Positions 23,499-34,990 of a stretch of 64,000 nt of DNA are shown one piece after another. A program made the translations under genes and the position numbers. The notes below the pieces were generated by a model, which saw nothing but the letters and a program-made list of their open reading frames with translations, ran no database searches and was not told where the DNA came from. Each line of letters opens with the position of its first letter. Within the stretch, counting starts at the first letter, position 1. This DNA is from Hyaloperonospora brassicae. Its lineage: Eukaryota; Oomycota; Peronosporomycetes; Peronosporales; Peronosporaceae. The stretch is taken from positions 67,001 to 131,000 of the forward strand of contig CANTFL010001477.1 in NCBI GenBank assembly GCA_947650285.1. Reading direction: 5' to 3'.

Positions 23499-24628
23499 CT
23501 AGTTCTTCATTTTCTTCTTGCTGCTGGCAAAGCACTCGCCCCACAGACACACAGTCTTGCCACGCATGAGCTGCGAAAAGGCCTCGAATGTGTACGACTG
23601 ACGACCTCGTGCTTGCTCCTCGGTGATCGTCTTGTCACTCACTTGAGCCTGTACTGCAGCCTTGAGCAGATCGCTCGGTGTCGCCGCAGTGTACTCTTGG
23701 AAGGGGTACTTGGCGTCCTCGACCGCTAGCACGCGCTTCTCAGACGGAATCTGGTGCGTTTCTAGCAACAGGTGGAGCAGTCGTTCCAACTGGCCTTGGG
23801 ACACCTCGCGCGCGTCTGCCTCTTCCTCCGTCTTGCCGTCACGCGCCTCGTCGTCCTCGCTACTTGTCTCGAGCGCTTCGCCCATCGGCGCATTTGTCGC
23901 CAAGTTGAACAGAATGCGCAATCGCTCGTCCACTGCTCCTTTGACAGCCATCGAGAAGGCCACGAGCTGCGCATCAACGTCACTCTTGCGGTCCGTGTCC
24001 GTGTGTAGACTCAGCAAGACCCGCTCTAGATGATGCGCCTTGTTCAATCCTGTTGGACACACTGGGGCCAGCTTGAAGCCCAAGTACTGGTCAAAGTGCC
24101 GCATCGTGGCCTTGCCCGCTGGGAACACTCGTGTCGCTCCATCCCTCACATCCTCAAAGACCTCGGGCCTGCATGTGCCACACACACACACACATCATCC
24201 CCACCAGACAGTATCAGTGCCCCTGATACTCGTACAAGCAGTCGTTGTAAAGCCTCGTCCAGTCCTTACGTGATGTTGTTGCTACTGCGCAGTTCCCAGG
24301 CCTCGTAGGGCGAGATAACAGCCGCCTCAACGATCGGGTTCTGCACTGCTTCAAAGTTCTTCTTCCCCTTCGATCCCCTGTAGATGTAAAAGCCGATACC
24401 CAAGAGGATTCCGCCCAGTGTCACGCCCGGGTTGCGACTGAACCAGCCAGGCTTGTACTTGGGCGGCTCTTCGCCACTATTGTCGCTTCCAGACGACGGC
24501 TTGGCGCACGCTGACTTGAAAGAGGGAGACAAAGACACAGCGGCAGTAGACGCAGTGCTTGCCGAGTACTGGGGACGCCGCAAGTGCGTGGGAGACGCAC
24601 GTACACAGCGCTGCACGCGGAGCATCAT
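23499..24628 (-). CDS. unrecognised mitochondrial-type single-pass membrane protein
   Basis: The model is complement(join(23499..24168,24270..24628)), 342 aa. The intron is 101 bp (GTAAG...GCAG), and joining it gives the continuous reading SSNNIT-PEVFEDVRDG. The first 45 residues are Arg/Ser/Ala-rich without acids (MMLRVQRCVRASPTHLRRP), a good mitochondrial presequence. A hydrophobic segment at about 72-86 (GVTLGGILLGIGFYIY) follows RNP and precedes a Lys-rich stretch, so one membrane span is likely. The soluble part holds an acidic insert (SSEDDEARDGKTEEEADA) between two amphipathic helices (VDERLRILFNLA and QGQLERLLHLLLETH). That spacing resembles an EF-hand pair whose loops lack calcium ligands; this is only an impression. 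The function is unknown. Confidence 0.7.
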
Positions 24629-25369
24629 GACTCTGTTCGCCAGAGTGTGTGGATGCAGAACGGAGGAAGAGGATTGGCTGGTTATTGGCGGGAATGAACC
24701 CATCGACGCGATGTAGCCATGTTCACTCGATCGCCACGTTTGGCTACACGTTCGTAGTCGAGACTGCAAACAGCAAATGTTGGTGAGAAATGGATCGAAC
24801 GTCAAGTGGCGTCGCCCGCCTGCAAACGCGACACAAATTTGACAGACTCGTGTTACCGCTGCAGCTGTGACTCTTTTCTCTACAGTTGCGCGCTGTAGAA
24901 GTGGGTACGCTTCCGGCTGTGGTGGTAGGTAGTCATCAGCCGACGTTTGCAGGAGTACGAAGCACGCGCCAAAGATGTTACCGCAATATGACTTCGTTGT
25001 CTTTCGAGACTACTCACAAGGGAGCAACAAACTGACGTGGCATTTGCAAATGCAGGACGCGTGAACGAGATACGCCACCGACCCATGATGACGAGGGCAA
25101 CTAAGCACCAGCGCTCGGTTCGTGGTCAAACTTCCAGCGCAAAGGCACGATCGTAATGGGATTACTTTCATCATACACATACGACGTCAGTCAGTCTTGA
25201 AGAACGCGGTAGCGTTTGCGACTACGACAAGCGTCAGGTGGTCGAGGTCCGCCTTGCAGGCAAAAGCAGTACAATCGAGTCGATTACATAATACGAACGG
25301 AAAGAGGCGCGCGCACACCGTGCCTCTTTGTGATGCATCTGTGTCATTGTGCTCTCGTTCTGCAGCACG
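24629..25369. other. intergenic, 0.74 kb
   Basis: Both flanking genes are on the minus strand. It holds the promoter of the mitochondrial-type protein gene and the 3' end of the ATP-grasp gene. I see nothing else. Confidence 0.5.
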
Positions 25370-28300
25370 CTACTCCACCTCAAACAGTCCATCCACCTCG
25401 AGCTCGCGAATGCGTGCGAGACTAGACTCGAGTACGTCACGGTCCTTGTGTGTGAGCATGATGCTGCCCGGTGTCGTGAACATGTCGACCGTCTGACGCA
25501 CTCTGTCTCCCGGTGCAACAAAGATCTCCTTCTTGAGAAACGCTGGCATCTTTTCAATCTCCGTGATGCCTGGTGTGCTCTTCAGCATACCATTCTTGTA
25601 CGACACGAGCATGGCTTCGCAACCGTAAGCAAGGAGCTCCCGTGGTCGATCAGCCAGCTTCGCAAATGCCTCTCCATCCAAGATGCTGTCGACAGCCGCA
25701 GCCACTTGGTTGTAGCCCACGCAAATATTAGCAATGGGCACCCATGCACCCTCGCCGCCGTGGCAGCGAGAGCCAACCTCGATCAGTACCGGAGAGCCGC
25801 GGCAGAACTTGACTTCCCCGTGGGCGGGTCCGTTGCAAACACCCAGTGCGTCTATCAAGCAAAGCAAAGCAACGCAAAAGCCACAAAGACGTCAGTTTAC
25901 AAGCCTTCGCGATGTCAAAAGCGCTGCACGTACCGAGCACTTGAAACTGATAGTCAATCATTTCGTTGACAATACCCTCAGCAGGCACCAATGCTAGTCC
26001 AAAGTATACAAATGCAGCGTCGTTCACGCGGCGCTTGTCGTACTTCCAGATAGCAGTCACCTTGTGCTCTCCGTTCCGGCTTACCGTATCGACCACATAC
26101 TCGTCGCCCTCCAGGTACTCTTGCAGCAGCACTGCGTCATTCTCGAGTCCAAGGCCATTGATCTTGCCGAGGATGCCGTCAAAAGTACGTTTTGCTTCGT
26201 CCATCGATAGACACAGCACCACATCTTCCGTGCCTGCGCTCTCCAACGGTTTCAGCACCACTTCGAAAGGCTCTGGCTTCAGATCCTGTGTGATGAAGGC
26301 TTCTGCCTCGGCCCAAGTCTTTGCCTTCACCTGCTTCGCAGCCCGTATACCGGCAGCGCGCAAGGTCTCACCCATGAGGTACTTGTCACGTCGCGCGTTC
26401 GAGTGCTCCAACGGATTACCCTTCAGCCCCAGCGTATCCGTGATCGTATCCGATAGCTTCACACCTAGTTCCGCGCCAGCAAATACCGCACAGATCGAAG
26501 CATCTGCCGTCAAACCGTCCTTTCCCTTCACCTGCCGATCTGCAACTTGCTGTGCAGCCTTGCGAATGGTGTCCATGGTCTGCTCAAAGTCGCCCTCGTA
26601 CGCGACGGTCGCTGCAAACTCCAGCGTAAGTCCTTCCGGCACCAAACTTGCCACGGTTTCGATATTCTCCAGACGATCGCTGTACACGCAAATGCAGTCG
26701 TAGCCTCGAGACATGAGTTCGTGGGCCAGCACCGCACCTGTCGAGAAAGGGTCCACCACCACCACCGTACCATGGGCCTTCTCTGGCTTTGCGTCAGTGT
26801 TCTCTTCACTTTCCAGCTCGTACAGACCCTCGTGTTCCAGCTCGCGGATGCGTGCATAGTCGCGGTTCAGTTGCTCTTCGTCTTCATGGACCATAATGAC
26901 ACTACCAGGTGTCGTAAACATGTCGACAGTGGGCTTTAGCTCCTCGCCAGTGTGCGTATACCACACCGTCGATACTGTCGATGGCAGGTTGTCGAGTTCG
27001 TCCTTCCCCGGATAACCCGTGAGCTTGCCAGCCTCGTACGACACCAGCATCGCTTCACAGCCATGAGCTTTGAGCTCTTTCGGGCGATCCGGTAAGTCTG
27101 CAAACGCTTGAGCGTCCAGGTACGAGTCCAGCGCTGCGTCCACGTGGTTGTAGCCGAGACAAGGAGTGACGATCGGCAGGTACGAGCCAGAGGCGCCGTG
27201 GCAGCGCGCGCCAATCTCCACGAGACAAGGCTCGCCCTTGACCACCTTCACTTCTGCGTGTGCAGGGCCGTGCGCAATCTCCAGCGCGTCAATGACCTTG
27301 AGCACGTAGTCCACCACTTTGGCCAGCACAGAGCCGTCTGGCGCTGCGCGCAACATGACGCCATAGTACACGAACGGCGCGCCATTCACCGCGCGCTTGT
27401 CGTACTCCCAGAGCGCTACGACTTTCGTCACGCCGTGGCGACTCACAGTGTCCACAACGTACTCGGTCCCGTCCAGGTACTCCTGCACCAGCGTGGCCTG
27501 GTTCTCGAGGCCCAAGCCGTTGATCTTGCCCTGGATGTTGCCAAATGCCGCGCGCACTTCGTCCATCGAGCGGCAGAGCATCACGTCGTCGCTGCCGGCG
27601 CTTTCCACGGGCTTGACAATCACTTGAAACGCCCCGTCGCTGCCGTCTGGCACCAGCTCCGCGGTCACAAACGCCTCGACCTGCGACCACTTGGTCGCTT
27701 GCACTTGCGCCACTGCGCGCAAACCCGCAGCCCGTACTTTCTCGCCCATGAGGTACTTGTTGCGTCGAGCGGCCGACCCGCGCGTGCCATTGGTCGTGAG
27801 CTGCAGGCGCTCCGAGATCTTGTCCGCGAGCACGACGCCCGTCTCGGCGCCAGCAAAGACTGCGACAATGTCCACGTGCTTGACGCGACGCAGCGCAGCG
27901 ACTGTGTCGGCCAGCGCCTGGTGCTCGTCGTGCTGCGCGACGTCGCCGTCGTGGTAGATGATCGCGCCGTACTTGGCGGTCACGTGCTTCGGCACGTGTG
28001 CAATGCGCTCTTGCGTCACTTCCAGCGTGTCCGAGTACACGCAGAGACAGGCGTAGCCCCGCGCGAGGGCCTTCTCGGCCAGCGTCATGCCGGTCGAGTA
28101 CGGGTCGACAACGACAACCGCTTCCTGGCGCTCCGTGTCATCCTCTGTGATGCGGAACAGGTTGCGGTCGGCGCCCACGCTCACGCGGCGCTCGCGCACG
28201 TTGAAAAAGCGGCGGTGCAGCACGTCCGACGCCGTCAAGAGCTTCCGCTGCGCACGCAGACGCGGGTCGAACGTCGCGGCGCGCTGCAGCGGGCGGAAGT

Positions 28301-28682
28301 CCGAAAGCGCATCGAGGCCGAGCGTCACGCGGTCTGCGCGCGCTTGTGCGCCGGCGCGCAGGTGCACGCGCTCGTCGAACGTGACGGCGCGCTGGTCGGC
28401 CGATAGCACGCGAAACAGCGGCGGCGACTCAGCGGGTGGCGAATCAGATGGCGGCGTGGCTGTTGAGGTTGCCGCTGCCGTTGCGGGTGCTGCTGAGGTT
28501 GCCGTTGCTGTTGCCTTTGCTGCTGAGGTTGCCGTTTCTGTTAACGTTGCTTTTGGTGTTGACGTTGCTTTTGGTGTTGACGTTGCTTTTGGTGCTGGTG
28601 TTGACGTTGCTTTGGTTGCCGTGTCGCGCGCGTGAACTGGCGGCGATGCGGCAGGCGCTTCTTTGGCGGCGACGTTCCCCAT
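25370..28682 (-). CDS. tandem two-module ATP-grasp ligase, possibly N-myristoylated
   Basis: The model is complement(join(25370..25851,25934..28682)), 1076 aa. The intron (GTACGT...ATAG, 82 bp) falls inside module 2, and joining gives FQVLDALGVCNGPAHGEV, matching module 1. After a Pro/Ala/Thr-rich leader, two full ligase modules follow (about 190-640 and 650-1076). Each has a preATP-grasp part (VVVDP.STG..LA...), RR.KYLMGE, VKP.ESAG..DV, an ATP-clamp QEYL.G.EYVVDT, and the metal-binding GPAH.EVK...P.L.EIG.RCHG. Both modules keep the Glu and Arg ligands, so both may be active. The style is that of amino-acid/peptide ligases (carnosine synthase and bacterial L-amino-acid ligase families); the substrate is unknown. 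The start MGNVAAKE resembles an N-myristoylation signal. An ATG-less Ala-rich extension upstream is less likely. Confidence 0.82.
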
Positions 28683-30076
28683 GATGACCTGCGGCGAGAA
28701 GGACGATTGCGTCTGGGGAGGTGGATTTTTTACTACTGCTGCTGCGGCCGCTGCTGCTGCTGCTACTACGACTGAGGCACTCGCGGCAGTAGGTGTGACT
28801 TGGCGGACGCCTGTCTCGGATACGGTGCACTCATTGGTCCACAAAAGGTCGCGGACGAATCATGGAATCATAGATCGGGACAGAGAACGCCCGCCGCTCG
28901 GTGCGATCGATGGCATGCCTGCACCACGTGTATACAGATCTAGATGTAGCTATCATTGGAGTACGTCAAAAAAGAGCAAGTGCTTGTCGAGTCCTATCTG
29001 TCATGTTCAGGGAATTGATCGATGGCCATCGTGAGGCTGCGTCGCGACATCGGTAGAGATTGTTGCGTGGGCAGTGTGATTGCAAGGCCATTTATGTCCC
29101 AGCTTCGACACGTCGTTCGCGGTCGTTGCGTAGCATGCACAGGACTCGGTTGGGTATACTACAGTATACACACCTGCTCGATCTGAATGCACACAAAGTG
29201 AGTAAATTCGCGTCTGCGGAAGAAATTGTCGTGATGAGAAGTCGATCATCGCCGCGTCACGACAGCGTATGAGTGACCAGAGCTCCGTCACCAGAGTCTT
29301 GTACACGCACTATAGAAGGTATCCGCGATGTCGGACAAGCAGCCAGCAACGGAGAGACGACAGTAACCGATTTAAGTAGACGTCGTCATCTTTCGGCAAC
29401 ATGCAGCGAGCGAACGTGATCGTGCGGCTGAATGCGTGGATTGCATCGAGCTGTGGGCGACATGTGTGTCTTTATAACTTCATGGACGAGATACCACCAC
29501 TACAGCTGATTGGGCGAATGTCGTGCGAGAAAAGCAAGTTCAAGCCGTATATCAACCGCTGAGGTACTCACTCACAGCAGAGCGTGTGCGCGGCTGTTGT
29601 GTACGATTTTGCGCTGCCTGTTTTCGCAGCAGCTGCAAGGCGATTCGTACTTTACCGACCGGGCAGGATCTTGCAGCAAACTCGTCTGTCTTTGCGCGTC
29701 TTTCCCTTTCTGATTTGCTCGGACATGTCCGCCGCCGCACCGCGTTGCGTGTTTCACTTGACTTTGTAAGGAGCAGTACCGTTTTCCATGACACAAACGC
29801 TTTGCTCTCGAGACACAGATGCAAAACGGACGCACGCGCGGCACGTGGTGCAACTCGCCGAACGCTCGGCCTCGTAGTGGTAACAGCATTTACTACAACA
29901 AATAAATATCGAGAGACGAGCGCTCTCTCTCTCCCTCCCTCCTCCCTCTCTCTCTCGCTCTCTCTTTCTCCCTCCTCCCTCGACACGCATAACGCCATCT
30001 ACACTGTCAGCGCGCACACCCGCCCGCGCTCTTCCCTCCCATTCTCCCTCCTCCTCTCCTCTCCTCTCTCTCTTGC
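28683..30076. other. intergenic, 1.4 kb
   Basis: Trinucleotide GCT/GCA repeats lie just upstream of the ATP-grasp start (28735-28775), and CT-rich runs at 29915-30075 abut the end of the carrier gene. A plus-strand open frame crossing into the carrier gene (29523-30248) is mostly CT-repeat translation and antisense to it. No gene is supported. Confidence 0.5.
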
Positions 30077-31144
30077 TTACGCGCGGTCACTCATGATCCG
30101 CAGCGTCTTCTTCGTGGTCTCGTACGTCGAAAACATGACGGCAGCGTACGGCACAATGCGCGCGAGGTTCGGGCCCGTGCCGCGGTACAGCGCCAGAGGC
30201 CCCTCGTCACGAATGACTTTGCGGAAGCAGTCGACCATTCCACGGTAGTACAGCGTGGACGCGCTGCCTGCTTCTCCAGCCACGTGCACTTGCTGCGACT
30301 GCAGCCGCTTCTTGACCGTGTCGAACGGGTACGCCACTGTCTGTGCGATCGCTCCCGAGACACTGCCACACACGAAAAAGTCAAGACCGTCCATCTCGGT
30401 CTTTCCCTCTGGCCACCGGTACGCGGGCCACTGGTGGTGAACGGCACTCGCTTTCAGGTACTCGTAGCAGCCAAACTGCACGCCTTCGAACGGAATGGCA
30501 CCCGCGACGCCCGACCACCCGCCGCGGTAGAGGCCACGCAGTCCCTCGCGTTGTAGAATCAGCTGCACGCCCTGCAGTACCCCACGGATCTCGTGCGTCG
30601 CAGCTGTTGGCGCTCCAGGCTGCAGGATCATGCGGGTACGCACGACCTCCAGGGGGTACGTGCCCATCGTAGCCACAAGACCAGCAACCGCGCCGCACAG
30701 GGCACGTTGCAGGTTACTAAGTCCGTGGCCGTCCTTGGCCGCAAAACGGCTCTGGAGCGAGTCAAAGAGATAGAACTTCAGACCCGCGTACGGCCCGAGA
30801 CGGCAGCACCCGGCGCTGTTGCCGCGCCAGAAGGCGCGCACGCCGTCGAGCGCGTACAGTTCGCGCACTGTGCGCGCAATGGCCGACGACGTCGACGACG
30901 ACTGCGACGCGAGTGCGCGACTGGCGACGAGCGCACGTGGAGTGGCACGTGGCGGCGACGCGGCCGGTCCCTTCACTTGGATCACGATCTTAAGCACGTC
31001 CAGCGGCGACGTGCACGAGCGCGTGACGCAGCCCGACACGACGCCCGCGACGATGCACTCGACGCCAGAGCTGCGTGCGCTGGACGACGACGACGCCGCC
31101 GCCGCGGATGACGATGCGGTGGTGCGGGATCGGGGTGTCCCCAT
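30077..31144 (-). CDS. mitochondrial carrier (SLC25), thiamine-pyrophosphate/CoA-carrier-like
   Basis: This is a six-helix inner-membrane transporter. It is a single exon of 355 aa from ATG 31144 (MGTPRSRTT). Three carrier repeats are visible with the signature PX[DE]XX[KR]: SPLDVLKI, YPLEVVRTR and YPFDTVKKR, each followed by G-rich or aromatic motifs such as GLRGLYRGGWSGV and GPLALYRGTGPNLARIVPYAA. A Ser/Ala-rich leader of about 25 residues and a Ser-rich insert in the first matrix loop lengthen it over the usual 300. The general pattern fits the SLC25A19/SLC25A16/SLC25A42 branch (thiamine pyrophosphate, CoA or nucleotide transport), but I cannot assign the substrate. A longer in-frame 5' extension exists without support. 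Confidence 0.88.
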   Translation of the reverse strand: MGTPRSRTTASSSAAAASSSSSARSSGVECIVAGVVSGCVTRSCTSPLDVLKIVIQVKGPAASPPRATPRALVASRALASQSSSTSSAIARTVRELYALDGVRAFWRGNSAGCCRLGPYAGLKFYLFDSLQSRFAAKDGHGLSNLQRALCGAVAGLVATMGTYPLEVVRTRMILQPGAPTAATHEIRGVLQGVQLILQREGLRGLYRGGWSGVAGAIPFEGVQFGCYEYLKASAVHHQWPAYRWPEGKTEMDGLDFFVCGSVSGAIAQTVAYPFDTVKKRLQSQQVHVAGEAGSASTLYYRGMVDCFRKVIRDEGPLALYRGTGPNLARIVPYAAVMFSTYETTKKTLRIMSDRA

Positions 31145-32754
31145 CGTCAGAGACGGACGCTTTTGGTGGTGGTGGCGCGCGTGAAGGTCGGAACGATATG
31201 GACAAAAGCAAAGTGATGGCCGATAGTGAGGGGAGAGTGACGATGGGAAGGACCGCGTGCGAGCGAGCGGCAGTGTGCCGGCGTGGCCGCTCTCTGCACG
31301 AACGAACGGACCGACCGACCGGCCGGTCGGGCACGAAGTCGAGCGGGAGTCGAGCGCTGTCGAGTGGAAGTAGCAATAAACGGCGAGACGACGTCGACAG
31401 TGGGTACGGTGTCGCTCGTATCGAAGTGCTCGGATAGAAACACGTCGCTCCTCCTGACCACACGTCGAGTGCAAATCTCAGCAGCTCCGTAGTGGCTGCT
31501 TCACTTGTTCATGGGAAAGTGATCGATCGCCTCTGCGACGGTAAGAGTTCGGCTGTAGGACCCCTTTATGGTCGTAAAAAGAGCACGAGCACCTTCGACC
31601 AGCGACTGCAGAAGAAGAGCAGCATACGAAGCTACAAACAACAACCCCCCACTACTGACTGCCGCTGTGCAAAGCGCGTTGAAGTTGCTGCTGGTCGTAA
31701 CAGCTCCCGCGTATAACGGCTGGTATCGGTATTGTGAGCGTTGACAAAAGCGCAGATGGATTGATTTTCCTTCTATTTCGATGCAGTCAGTACAGTAGCG
31801 GTCGCTGACCTCGGTTTTGCGACCTTGCGTGATAATGGACGACCGATCGAGTGACCGCGCAGGGCAAGAGGAGGAGAGAGAGAGCCCACATGTCTCTCTC
31901 TCTCGGTCGGTGCTTTCGGGACGAGCGCGCGCGAAGCGACTGGGACGTCCGAGACAAACGGAGCGCGTTGCTCGATCTCGAGAAACTTTTGCTCGTCAAG
32001 TGGCGAAAAGTCGCACTCGTACGCCGTGTTCGCGGCAGGACAACCCGCACGGCCGCACACCGCGAGGGCACTATAAGGTCAGGTGTCTCGTTGCTGTCAT
32101 GATCGTTGTGGCTGGAGAGACTCACTCATCCGGACGAGGGAGTGGTCGAAATGGCGTTAAGCACGGGACGCCAACCCATCCGCGCGATACTGTTTTACAA
32201 TGCTGTGTTACGACGGGTGCAGGAGAAGCGCGTCCTACAACTACAGACTGCTAGCGTTGTATCAGATATATAGTCCACTTCGGACACGTTCAGTTTCAGT
32301 CCTGGAAGAACGAAAAAGCACGAGCTGCTGCGAACCGCTTGCGACTCGCAGAGAGACGACTCGAAAGCCGATTTCGTTTGTCTATATTTAGCCACTTGAT
32401 GACCAAACAGGCTCTCTTTTGCTAATTCGTCGCTCGCATCGATCTAATTTGTCGCTCGAATGGCTCTATTTGTCGGTCCGAATGCTCAATTTGTCGGTCC
32501 GAATGCTCAATTCGTCGCAAAATCGCTCTAAAATAGTCTTCCCGCGTGCTCACGCAAAACTGCCTTCTCTGTCTTTTCCTCCTCGACTACAAAACGCCGC
32601 CTCTCGACGCTCGATAGCCGCCGCTCTCTCTGATCGCGTAGCGCTCGCTGTGCTCCCCGTCACGCCACCTTTAGCACCGCATCTGCATCCTCGCTGTCTC
32701 CTGTATCTTATCGTACCCAGAGAAGTGCGTCCAGTCGTCTAGAAGCAGTGCAAC
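31145..32754. other. divergent intergenic region, carrier / RBR ligase genes
   Basis: This 1.6 kb region between two divergent start codons includes a CT-rich tract (31870-31910) and the 21-bp tandem repeats listed separately. Open frames are short and none is recognisable. Confidence 0.5.
32422..32532. repeat. about 5 imperfect 21-22 bp tandem repeats upstream of the RBR gene
   Basis: The units share a core close to ATTTGTCGGTCCGAATGCTC. The third and fourth are nearly identical, and the first, second and fifth are degenerate. They lie about 220-330 bp upstream of the RBR ligase ATG, so a regulatory role is possible but unproven. Confidence 0.6.
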
Positions 32755-34629
32755 ATGAGCGCGAACATTATCAATCCGTCGCTCTCGTCGCTCTCGGACG
32801 AGGAATACCGCTACAGTGACGTCGAAGAGGAGTATCAGTACTCGGAAGAAGAAGAAGACGAAGACGAAGAAGAAGACGACGTAGAGGAGCGATACGAAGA
32901 GGAGCGCGACAGCGGCCGAACAGACCGCGCGGCCGACCGCTTCCACGCGCTGTTCAGTCCGCAGAGTGCCAAGAAACAGCACGCGGCCGACTCGCTGTCG
33001 CCGCTCGGTCGTGGCTCGTCTGCTAAGAAGAAACGGCTGAGCCACAATGGCTTGGGCCACGCGGGGAGTCAGCAGCAGCAGGAGTACCACGTGATTGACG
33101 AGGAGGAGCTTCTGCAGGAGCAACACGCGCTCATTCACGAGATTGCTCAGGTTCTGGAGATCTCGACGTCCGAAGCTTCAGTGCTGCTGCGGTACTTTAG
33201 CTGGAACAAGGAGAAGCTCTTTGAGGGATACTATGCAGACCCGGTGAAGGTGAAACACGAAGCGGGCGTTGAGTTTGCCGACAAACAGGCGCCCGTGATT
33301 CCAGCATCGACCAAGGTACTGCATAACTGTGACGAACACGCTATCAGATTGGACGAGACGGCGTGTGTGATGTGGGTGTACTCATATACTGATACTAACA
33401 AAAACTGCTGTTGTTGATGCTGTTGATGCTGCTGGTGGTGGCCGTGTGCAGGTGGATTGCAAAATCTGTTGCGACGAGTACATGGCGGGCGACGTGTTTG
33501 GCATGGGCTGTGGCCACGTGTACTGCCTCGGTTGCTGGAAACCGTACCTGTCACTGAAGATCCAAGAAGGGCCGATATGCGTGACCACGACGTGCCCTGC
33601 ACACGGGTGCAAGGAGGTGAGTGGGGTTCCTTGAGTCGTGAGCACTGTGACGTCACTTTGTTTACTCACGCATGTTGTTGTCGGGTCCAGGTGGTGAGTG
33701 AGTCGATCTTTCAGAAGATCGTGGATGCCGAGGACTATCTCAAGTATGCGCGCTACTTGCTACGATCGTTCGTGGACATCAACAAAGGCGTCAAGTGGTG
33801 CCCGTCACCTGGCTGCAGCAAGGCCATCACCAGCGCTGGTGGCTTGTCGTCAGTGACGTGCACATGTGGATGCGTGTTTTGCTTACGCTGTGGCGAAGAG
33901 GCCCACGCGCCAGTGTCGTGCGACCAGCTCGCTTCGTGGCAGGAGAAATGCCGCAACGAGTCTGAGACAGCCAACTGGATACTGGCCAACACGAAGAAGT
34001 GCCCCAAGTGCTCTGTCCGCATCGAAAAGAATCAGGGTTGCAATCACATGACATGCCGCAGCTGCAACTACGAGTTTTGCTGGATATGCATGGAAGGATG
34101 GGACAAGCATGGGTCGGGTACGGGTGGCTTTTACAAATGCAACCGTTACGACGCAGATGCAGAGACTGCTGACACGGACGCGGCACGGGCGAAGGCGGAG
34201 CTCGATAGATACCTTCACTACTACCAGCGCTACGCCAACCACTCGGAAGCTGGTAAGTTCGCGCAGCGAATGCGTGAAGGCACGGAGAACCGCATGATCG
34301 AGCTGCAGGCTAGTCACGGCGACTCGTCATGGATCGACGTGCAGTTTTTGAACGCAGCAACGGAGCAGCTGATTGAATGCCGACGAGTGCTCAAGTACAC
34401 GTACGTTTTTGGCTACTACCTGCCTCTCGGGAAGGAGAAGAATCTGTTTGAATACCTGCAAGAGAATCTGGAGAAGAACGCCGAGCATCTGACGGGTTTG
34501 CTGGAGATGTCGCTCGACAAGATGAACCGCTCGGAAATAATTAACTATACGCGCGTGACGGAGACCTTTCTACGCAACCTGCTCACGGGTGTCGAGGACG
34601 GTTTGACATCCAATGCATCGTTGGTGTAG
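32755..34629 (+). CDS. Ariadne-type RBR E3 ubiquitin ligase
   Basis: RBR ligases take ubiquitin from a RING1-bound E2 onto a RING2 cysteine and then onto substrate. The model is join(32755..33366,33452..33616,33691..34629), 571 aa, with introns of 85 and 74 bp. The N-terminus is very acidic (Asp/Glu runs at about 20-50), as in Ariadne proteins, followed by a UBA-like helical region (about 125-165). RING1 (about 207-255) reads C.IC....MGCGHVYCLGCW. The IBR (about 300-340) holds KWCPSPGC...CTCGCVFCLRCGEEAHAPVSC. RING2 (about 365-400) holds CPKC..RIEKNQGCNHMTC, whose second Cys of CNHMTC is the expected catalytic residue. The C-terminal helical Ariadne domain (SWIDVQFLNAATEQL, YTYVFGYYLPLGKEKNLFEY) is complete. 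All zinc ligands look present. Confidence 0.94.
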
Positions 34630-34990
34630 GGTTTGCTGTATGTGGTATAGGCTGCGATGCCAGCTTTTTGCGATGAATGCACAGGCGCTTGCTTTTTGCC
34701 TCGGTTTCATATGCACTGCTGTTAGGTAGACTGCGCTGTTTGTTGCTGAGGCGAGTGCTAGGATAGACACGTCAACAAGGGCTTGCGTCGTGGTACTGGT
34801 GCGCATTTGTAGCAAAGGCAGCGCTAAGAATGGACGAAAATGAGCGACGTGTGGAGGTGTTTGCGGCATACTTATACGTTAAGGAAAAATCGTGGTGACC
34901 AACCTTCATACACAGGCCCCACAGAGTACGCTCGTCACCAACCACAGCAATGAACATCTCGCCCGCCGAGTCTATCGATCAATCAGTCAG
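34630..34990. other. convergent intergenic region
   Basis: 361 bp separate the RBR stop codon from the stop codon of the convergent kinase gene. It should hold two 3' UTRs; nothing else is seen. Confidence 0.5.

Noticed and set aside
27108..28406. 432-codon plus-strand open frame in the ATP-grasp gene
   Set aside because: His/Val/Arg-rich antisense shadow; the minus strand carries two conserved ligase modules.
29523..30248. 241-codon plus-strand open frame
   Set aside because: Mostly CT-repeat translation (Leu/Ser runs) and antisense to the carrier C-terminus.
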